Below, in pieces: positions 58,953 to 64,000 of a stretch of 64,000 bases of DNA. The translations under genes and the position numbers were made by a program. Source of the DNA: Streptomyces sp. f51 (GTDB lineage: Bacteria > Actinomycetota > Actinomycetes > Streptomycetales > Streptomycetaceae); assembly GCF_037940415.1 (NCBI RefSeq), contig NZ_CP149798.1:8028599-8092598 (forward strand). The letters are read 5' to 3'. Below the pieces are notes generated by a model that made no database searches, was not told where the DNA came from, and was given only the letters and a program-made list of their open reading frames with translations. Positions within the stretch are counted from its first letter, which is position 1. Each line of letters starts with the position of its first letter.

Positions 58953-61397
58953 ATGACCGTGGCCGTCGTCTCCGCCTCCGACCAGTCGCAGAAGAAGCGG
59001 CTGTTCGCCGACCAGGCCGAGGCCCTCTCGCGGCTGGCGCGTCATCTGCGGCGGCCCGGGACGCGCGCCCTGTACGTGTCGGCGACGGGCACCGGCAAGA
59101 CGCTGGTGTCGATCCGGCTGGCGGACGAACTCGACGCGCGGCTCGTCCTGTTCGTCGTCCCCACCCTGGACCTGGCCGCGCAGACGGCGCTGGCGTGGCG
59201 TCGCGACGGGCACCTCGAGCACATGGTGATCGTCTCCTCCATGGACGTGGCCGGCCGCGACGACCTGGTCGCCGCGCACGTCATGTCGGCGACCGACCCG
59301 CGCACCCTGGCCGCGCTGATGTCCGTGGTCGGCGACGAGGAGGACCAGATCCCGGCGCTGACGGTGATCTGCACCTACGACTCCCTGGACAAGATCGAGA
59401 AGACCCGTAAGACCCGCTATGAGGTGCCGGCGTTCGATCTCGCGGTCATGGACGAGGCCCACCGCATCGCCGGGCGCGCGGACAAGAGGTGGGCCATCGT
59501 CAACGACGCGAAACGCATCCACGCGGACCGCCGTCTCTACATGACCGCCACCCCGCGCACCTTCGCCGCTCCAGAGCTGGCCGAGTCCGCCGACGCGACC
59601 CGCCCACGCCGCCGCGCCCCTGCCCCGGCTCCCGACGTCGACGTGTCCGCCAATTCGATGGAAAACGAGCAGGTCTACGGCAAAAAGGTCTTCGAATATC
59701 CGCTCGCACAGGCGGTCGAGGACGGGCGCGCCGCGGATTACCGCATCGTGGTGCCCACGCTGACCGACGCCGACCTGCGCCGCCGCCTGAACATGCCCGC
59801 CCCGGGCACCGCGGGCACGACCCAGGACACCGCGGGGGAGGGGGACGACGATGGTGCGCTGCGCACCACCGCCCTGCACCTGTCCGTGCTGCGCGCGATG
59901 ACCGAGCACGGTCTGAAGAAGGTGCTGGTCTACTTCAACCTGGTCGCCGACGCCCGCCGCTTCGCCCGCGAACTCCCGCACACCCTGCGCCTGCTGGCCC
60001 GCACCGACCCCGGCCTCGTCCCCGACATCGCCCCGCAGATGTTCTTCGCGCACGGGGAGAACACCCCCGCCGAGCGCGGCGACACCTTCACCGGCTTCGC
60101 GGCCGCCGACTGCGCGATCCTGGCGAACTCCCGCCTGATCGCCGAGGGCGTCGACATCCCCAGCGTGGACGCGATCGTCTTCGCCGACCCCACCCGCAGC
60201 GTCGTGCGCTGCGCCCAGGCCCTGGGCCGCGCGCTGCGCCTGGACGTCTCCGGCAAGACCGCCTCCCTGATCGTCCCCGTCTACATCCCGCCCGGCGCCG
60301 ACAGCGAGAACATCCTGGGCACCGCCTACGAGCCGGTGTGGGCGATCGCCACCGCGCTGGCCGGCCACGACCACCGCATCATGGAGCGCCTGCCGGACAA
60401 GGCCAACCGCCTGCCCCGCGAGAGCAGCCAGGTCATCGCGCGCCGCTGGAGTTTCGACTTCACCGTCCACCCCGAGCGCATCGCCCAGGCGATGGACCTG
60501 GTCTCCTTCGACCCCCGCGACCAGCCCGTCTCCCGCAGCCGCCGCCTCGGCCTCGCGGCCGCCCAGAACTACCGCGCCGAGATGGGCCACCTCGACGTCC
60601 CCGCCGACTACACCGACCCCACCGGCTACCGGCTGGGCACCTTCATCACCACCATGCGCGACGCCCGGACGGCCGGCAGTCTCGAAGCCCGCTGGATCGC
60701 CGAACTCGACGCGCTCGGCATGATCTGGGACAAGCACGCCGCCGCCTGGCGCGCCCGCCTCACCGCGGCCGCCGACTACCTGCGCGCCCACGGCCACCTC
60801 GCCGCCCCCGCCACCACCCCCGTCGGCGCCTGGCTCGCCGAACAACGCCACCTCGCCGCCCACGACCGACTCGACGCAGCCCGCGCGCAGGATCTGACCA
60901 CCCTCGCCCCCGACTGGCGCCTGCCCCACGGCGCCGACTGGCACCGCAAATACCACCTCCTGCGCGCCCACCTCGCCACCGGCGCCGACACGGCCATCCT
61001 CACCCGTGACACGGTTCTGGCCGGGGTGAAGATCGGTTCCTGGCTGAACCGTCAGCTCACCACCTGGGCCGCCCTCACCCCGGGCCAGCAGCAGATGATG
61101 ACCGCCCTCGACCTCACCCCCGACACCAACCCGCTCGCCCCCGCCCGCCGCATCCGCCGCAGCTTCGAGGAGAGTGTCCAGCTCCTGGAACTCTTCCTGC
61201 ACCGCGAGGGCCGCGCCCCCGCCTCGCGGGAGGAGATCGTCGTCGACGGCGACACGGTCCGGCTCGGTGCCTGGCTCGCCGGATCCCGCACCAAGCACCG
61301 CGACGGCCGGCTCCCCGAGGCTCACGCCCGTCTGGTCGCCGCGCTGTTCGACGGCGACTGGACGACCGAGGGTGCCGTCCCGGCCGCCGTGGCGTAG
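58953..61397 (+). CDS. ttrA: TtrA-like telomere-associated helicase
   Basis: The protein has 814 residues. Helicase motifs are VSATGTGKTLVSIRLADEL (Walker A), VMDEAHRIAGRADKRW (DEAH), LYMTATPR, and a C-terminal half with FAHGENTPAE and QALGRALRLD. The last part (about 520-814) has repeated WxxxxxxLxAxGHL...PxGxWLxEQR units, that is, Helicase-associated domain repeats. This architecture and the position next to tap/tpg resemble TtrA, the helicase-like protein of Streptomyces telomere regions linked to conjugal transfer. The ATG at 58953 follows GAGGAAGCCCGC. Such genes normally lie close to the DNA ends, which supports a subtelomeric location. Confidence 0.85.
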   Translation: MTVAVVSASDQSQKKRLFADQAEALSRLARHLRRPGTRALYVSATGTGKTLVSIRLADELDARLVLFVVPTLDLAAQTALAWRRDGHLEHMVIVSSMDVAGRDDLVAAHVMSATDPRTLAALMSVVGDEEDQIPALTVICTYDSLDKIEKTRKTRYEVPAFDLAVMDEAHRIAGRADKRWAIVNDAKRIHADRRLYMTATPRTFAAPELAESADATRPRRRAPAPAPDVDVSANSMENEQVYGKKVFEYPLAQAVEDGRAADYRIVVPTLTDADLRRRLNMPAPGTAGTTQDTAGEGDDDGALRTTALHLSVLRAMTEHGLKKVLVYFNLVADARRFARELPHTLRLLARTDPGLVPDIAPQMFFAHGENTPAERGDTFTGFAAADCAILANSRLIAEGVDIPSVDAIVFADPTRSVVRCAQALGRALRLDVSGKTASLIVPVYIPPGADSENILGTAYEPVWAIATALAGHDHRIMERLPDKANRLPRESSQVIARRWSFDFTVHPERIAQAMDLVSFDPRDQPVSRSRRLGLAAAQNYRAEMGHLDVPADYTDPTGYRLGTFITTMRDARTAGSLEARWIAELDALGMIWDKHAAAWRARLTAAADYLRAHGHLAAPATTPVGAWLAEQRHLAAHDRLDAARAQDLTTLAPDWRLPHGADWHRKYHLLRAHLATGADTAILTRDTVLAGVKIGSWLNRQLTTWAALTPGQQQMMTALDLTPDTNPLAPARRIRRSFEESVQLLELFLHREGRAPASREEIVVDGDTVRLGAWLAGSRTKHRDGRLPEAHARLVAALFDGDWTTEGAVPAAVA

Positions 61398-61434
61398 GCA
61401 GCCCTTGTCGCCCGACAGACCCCCTTCCCTGTCT

Positions 61435-61460
61435 GCTAGCAAATCGCTAACATCGCGCTA
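61435..61460. promoter_or_regulatory. three GCTA direct repeats overlapping the antitoxin start
   Basis: GCTA occurs at 61435, 61446 and 61457, spaced by exactly 11 bases, one helical turn. The last copy runs into the ATG at 61460. This pattern fits an autoregulatory ribbon-helix-helix operator. Confidence 0.6.
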
Positions 61461-61717
61461 TGGGAATCGCACAGCTCAACACGCGCGTCGACCAGGAGCT
61501 GGCCGACAAGGTGCGCGCCTCGGCGCAGCGCGCCGGAATGTCCCTCAACGACTACGTCACTGGTGTCCTCGAAGCTGACCAGGCCGCCGCGGACGGTCCC
61601 GAAGACCTGCGGGAGGCCCGCGCGCGCATGCACGCCCGCGTCGCCTACCAGAAGTGGATCGCCAGCGGCCGGCCCGAAACCGGCTCCATGACCATGGACG
61701 AGGTCTTCGGCGCGTGA
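61460..61717 (+). CDS. ribbon-helix-helix antitoxin
   Basis: The protein has 85 residues. The N-terminal MGIAQLNTRVDQELADKVRA and GMSLNDYVTGVLEAD match the ribbon-helix-helix fold of Arc/CopG-type antitoxins. The C-terminal helix (EARARMHARVAYQKWIASGR) would wrap the toxin. It has no long leader; direct repeats lie directly before the start, so it is probably self-regulated. Its stop overlaps the next gene start as GTGA. Confidence 0.8.
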   Translation: MGIAQLNTRVDQELADKVRASAQRAGMSLNDYVTGVLEADQAAADGPEDLREARARMHARVAYQKWIASGRPETGSMTMDEVFGA

Positions 61718-61962
61718 CGGCAATCCCCGCCCGGTTCGCCGCGCACGTCGGCGAGACCATCAAGAACCTGCCCGGCCCGGCCAAGGAAGAGCTCCACGAC
61801 GCGGTGATCCGTGCGTGCACCGACCCCTGGTCGTGGCCGCAGGCCGACAAGCACGACATGGATGAGGCGGTACGCGTCATCACAACCCGCACCGCCATCG
61901 TCCACTACGTGATCATCCCCGGCCCCGACCCCCACCTGTGGGTCTTCGCCATCACGGTCTGA
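61714..61962 (+). CDS. probable type II toxin, RelE/ParE-like
   Basis: This small protein of 82 residues contains FAAHVGETIKNLPGPAKEELHDAV and MDEAVRVITTRTAIVHYVII with ending LWVFAITV. The helix-helix-beta-strand pattern and final hydrophobic strand fit the RelE/ParE toxin fold, although no single catalytic motif is decisive. It is translationally coupled to the ribbon-helix-helix antitoxin (GTGA overlap), the standard order for such modules. The target, ribosome-bound mRNA or gyrase, is unknown. It may stabilise the linear replicon arm. Confidence 0.6.
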   Translation: MTAIPARFAAHVGETIKNLPGPAKEELHDAVIRACTDPWSWPQADKHDMDEAVRVITTRTAIVHYVIIPGPDPHLWVFAITV

Positions 61963-62131
61963 CCTCGCACACGAGTGGGCCAAGCGACAGCTCGCGGACC
62001 TCGAAGCACCCAGGACCTCAACCCCCTCGTGAGGTCTGGGCGACGGGAGCAGGCCGCCCCGTAGGGCGCGGTGGAAGACCCCTTTGCACTGACATGCCCG
62101 GCCGTGGGCCGGGGCGTACTCCGGAGGAACC

Positions 62132-63988
62132 GTGCAGTTCACCGTCCTGCCCGTTCGTACGCGGCCCGCTTCCCCGCTCCCGGGGCAGGCGTTCCTGGTC
62201 CGGGACAACTGGGACGACTACCACTTCAAGACCACCTTCGAACTGCTCTATGCGGATGCACGCGGCGAGGCCAGGAGCATCGGGCAGGTCAAGATCGGCC
62301 GGTTCGGCATGACCGCACCGGCCCAGACGCCCGTGCCGGACGCCTTCGAGACCCTCGACGGGGCCTACTTCTCGCTCGGGCAGGATGACACCTACTACGA
62401 ACGGCTTGCCCACCTGGGCGCCGACATGCAGCACACCGTGCTGCGGGCCCTGAACGACGTCGTCTTCGACCTGGACCTCTTCTCCCGCGCCCGCGACCAG
62501 AGCGTGATGGGTACCTCCCTGCTGCGCTCCGTCGTCCCCGACACCGTCACCGGCCGGTTCCGGAGCAGTGTCATCCTCGCAGGGCCGTCGGCGGTCATCA
62601 CCGACGTCACCCGCAGGCATCTGTTCGACGCGCTGCGCACCAGCGGGGCGCCCTGGGCGGGCAGTCTCGACGAGGTCACCTTCCTGCGCAGGCTCTACGA
62701 CCTGGACCGCCTGGAAAGCTTCGATCCGCGGTTCGCGACCGCCGAGGGCGACATCGTCCAGCACCGCTTCAACAACCCCGGTGACTGGGACGAGGACTGG
62801 GTCTTCGGCGATTCCCGCTTCGGTCTTGCCGGCGGCCCCGACGAGGTCCTGCTCCGCTTCCTGGCCGAGATGGTCCACCCCGCCGTACGGACGGACACCG
62901 CTGAGACCGAGCCGCTGCTGGCTCTGATCAACGGCGCGCTCGCCCCCGACGGCTATCGCCTCGTCCCGGCCTCCACCGTCAGCGGCTACCCGGTCTACGA
63001 GGCCCGCCAGATCCCGGCATCCCCCACTCCTGCGCCCGCTCTCCACACGGCTGTCACTCAGCCGGCACCGTCCGGCCACAGCGCCTACGAGATGGTCCGC
63101 CGCGCCGCGCGCGGCGAGCGCAAGGACTACAACTGCCCGCCCAAGCCCGTCCCCGGCGGTCAGGCGGACGTCTTCAGGGCGACGCACAAGCCCACCGGCC
63201 TGATCGTCGCCCTGAAGAAGCTGCATCAGAAGTACCCGGCCGAACGCCCGGTGGCACGGATGCGGCGCGAGATCGAGGTCGGCCAGTTCCTGAACGGCCA
63301 TGTCCACGCGATGCCGGTCCTGGATTTCGGCGCCGAGCACACCTGGTTCGTGATGCCCTGGGCCGAGGCGACCGCCGAAGAGAGCCGGGAGCAGCTGCAG
63401 CAGCCCGGCCAGCTGCGCGTCCTGGTGACCGCCCTGGCATCGGTGCTCGCCCCCGCTCACGCCGAGGGGTGGCTGCACCGCGACATCAAGCCGTCGAACA
63501 TCCTCTGCCTCGACGGCCGCTGGACCCTGGCCGACTGGGGCATCGTGCGCCGGCCGCGGGGCCAGACCACCAAGGCCGGCCGGACCGGCCTCTACATCGG
63601 CACCGAGGGCTTCGCCGCCCCGGAACTGTTCCAGGCACCCCACGAGGCGACCGCGTCCAGCGACATCTACAGCATCGGCAGAGTCATCGCCTGGGCCCTC
63701 ACCGGCGACCTGCCCCAGACCAACCTGCCGCTGCTGCCACCTCCCGGCCCCTGGCGCAGCATCGTCCGCGCCACCACCCACCAGGACCCGCAACGCCGGC
63801 CCCAGAGCGTCGCCGACCTGCTCGCCCTGATCGACCGCGAGCACGTGGACTACCCCGAAGACCCCCTCCAGGCAGCCCGCCTGCATCTCGAGGCCGCCAA
63901 CACCGGCGACCCGGCCGCAGCCGACGCGCTGCTGGCCCTGGCCTGCGACCACCCCCAGGACTACGAACTGCTCGTCGGCGTCCAGTAG
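62132..63988 (+). CDS. AbiJ-like domain fused to a serine/threonine kinase
   Basis: The protein has 618 residues. Residues about 1-145 are unrecognised (FLVRDNWDDYHFKTTFELLY). Residues about 150-290 have LFDALRTSGAPWAGSLDEV, RLYDLDRLESFDPRFATAEG and FRLAGGPDEV-like patterns resembling AbiJ-type N-terminal domains of phage-abortive-infection proteins. Residues about 335-570 are a protein kinase: glycine-loop GGQADVFRA, invariant Lys in VALKKLH, HRD loop WLHRDIKPSNILCLDG and DWG in place of DFG. Start GTG at 62132 follows GGAGGAACC. The stop at 63986-63988 lies near the window edge but is in frame. A kinase that triggers a host response to phage is plausible; it is not shown. Confidence 0.75.
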   Translation: MQFTVLPVRTRPASPLPGQAFLVRDNWDDYHFKTTFELLYADARGEARSIGQVKIGRFGMTAPAQTPVPDAFETLDGAYFSLGQDDTYYERLAHLGADMQHTVLRALNDVVFDLDLFSRARDQSVMGTSLLRSVVPDTVTGRFRSSVILAGPSAVITDVTRRHLFDALRTSGAPWAGSLDEVTFLRRLYDLDRLESFDPRFATAEGDIVQHRFNNPGDWDEDWVFGDSRFGLAGGPDEVLLRFLAEMVHPAVRTDTAETEPLLALINGALAPDGYRLVPASTVSGYPVYEARQIPASPTPAPALHTAVTQPAPSGHSAYEMVRRAARGERKDYNCPPKPVPGGQADVFRATHKPTGLIVALKKLHQKYPAERPVARMRREIEVGQFLNGHVHAMPVLDFGAEHTWFVMPWAEATAEESREQLQQPGQLRVLVTALASVLAPAHAEGWLHRDIKPSNILCLDGRWTLADWGIVRRPRGQTTKAGRTGLYIGTEGFAAPELFQAPHEATASSDIYSIGRVIAWALTGDLPQTNLPLLPPPGPWRSIVRATTHQDPQRRPQSVADLLALIDREHVDYPEDPLQAARLHLEAANTGDPAAADALLALACDHPQDYELLVGVQ

Positions 63989-64000
63989 TGCGATATGTGT

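Noticed and set aside
57993..61442. A very long open frame of about 1150 codons on the minus strand opposite tap/ttrA
   Set aside because: It runs antisense through ttrA and out of frame through tap, has Gly/Val/Asp-rich composition and no recognisable domain, which is the usual shadow of high-GC coding sequence.
61398..64000. Telomere palindromes or replicon end near the right border
   Set aside because: The sequence is coding to within 12 bases of the border; no palindromic array is seen.
1..64000. tRNA or rRNA genes
   Set aside because: No cloverleaf with a conserved T-loop or rRNA sequence was recognised by eye, although a search program would be needed to exclude them fully.

Overview
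The window is high-GC actinobacterial DNA with GTG starts, ATGA/GTGA gene overlaps and families typical of Streptomyces. It most likely comes from the arm or subtelomeric region of a linear Streptomyces chromosome or a linear plasmid. The strongest evidence is a telomere-maintenance block at 55.9-61.4 kb: a Tpg-like terminal protein, a Tap-like telomere-associated protein and a TtrA-like helicase. No tRNA, rRNA or CRISPR array was found. The telomere itself is not in the window.

Region 1 (0-14.7 kb) is a transposon graveyard. It holds broken IS5, IS481, IS630, IS4 and Tn3 transposases, a DoxX scrap, a NucA/NucB nuclease scrap and a decapitated hemolysin III gene. Among these sit working cassettes: an MmpS-like envelope protein, a MerR regulator with a cold-shock protein, an esterase/MerR divergent pair with a clear operator, an IS5 element with what looks like a passenger gene (6291-7580), and an ArsR/P1B-4 ATPase metal-efflux pair followed by a frameshifted [2Fe-2S] protein.

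Region 2 (14.7-25 kb) holds a pentapeptide-repeat membrane protein, a GNAT enzyme and a graspetide (omega-ester peptide) RiPP locus. The RiPP genes are a precursor (19579-19839), an ATP-grasp ligase and a PIMT-like methyltransferase, coupled by overlapping codons. They are preceded by an XRE-TPR regulator and three small genes and followed by a DUF6087-like gene. A protein O-mannosyltransferase follows.

Region 3 (25-39.4 kb) contains two related secreted HNH-like proteins, one of them split by a Tn554-like insertion carrying a SnoaL gene. It also has a gpsA remnant, a RecQ helicase, a pseudokinase membrane protein, an IS200/IS605-type TnpB element with an apparent right-end guide region, a serine-recombinase remnant and an SDR/esterase/MDR/TetR cluster.

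Region 4 (39.9-55.1 kb) is a defence island. It has a DISARM-type locus (divergent amino-methyltransferase, then drmE-like, drmA, drmB, drmC). This is followed by a two-gene operon encoding a membrane-anchored CHAT (caspase-like) protease and an alpha/beta hydrolase, which may be an undescribed protease-effector system.

Region 5 (55.9-64 kb) has tpg-tap diverging from ttrA, a ribbon-helix-helix toxin-antitoxin pair, and a Hanks-type kinase fused to an AbiJ-like N-terminal region.
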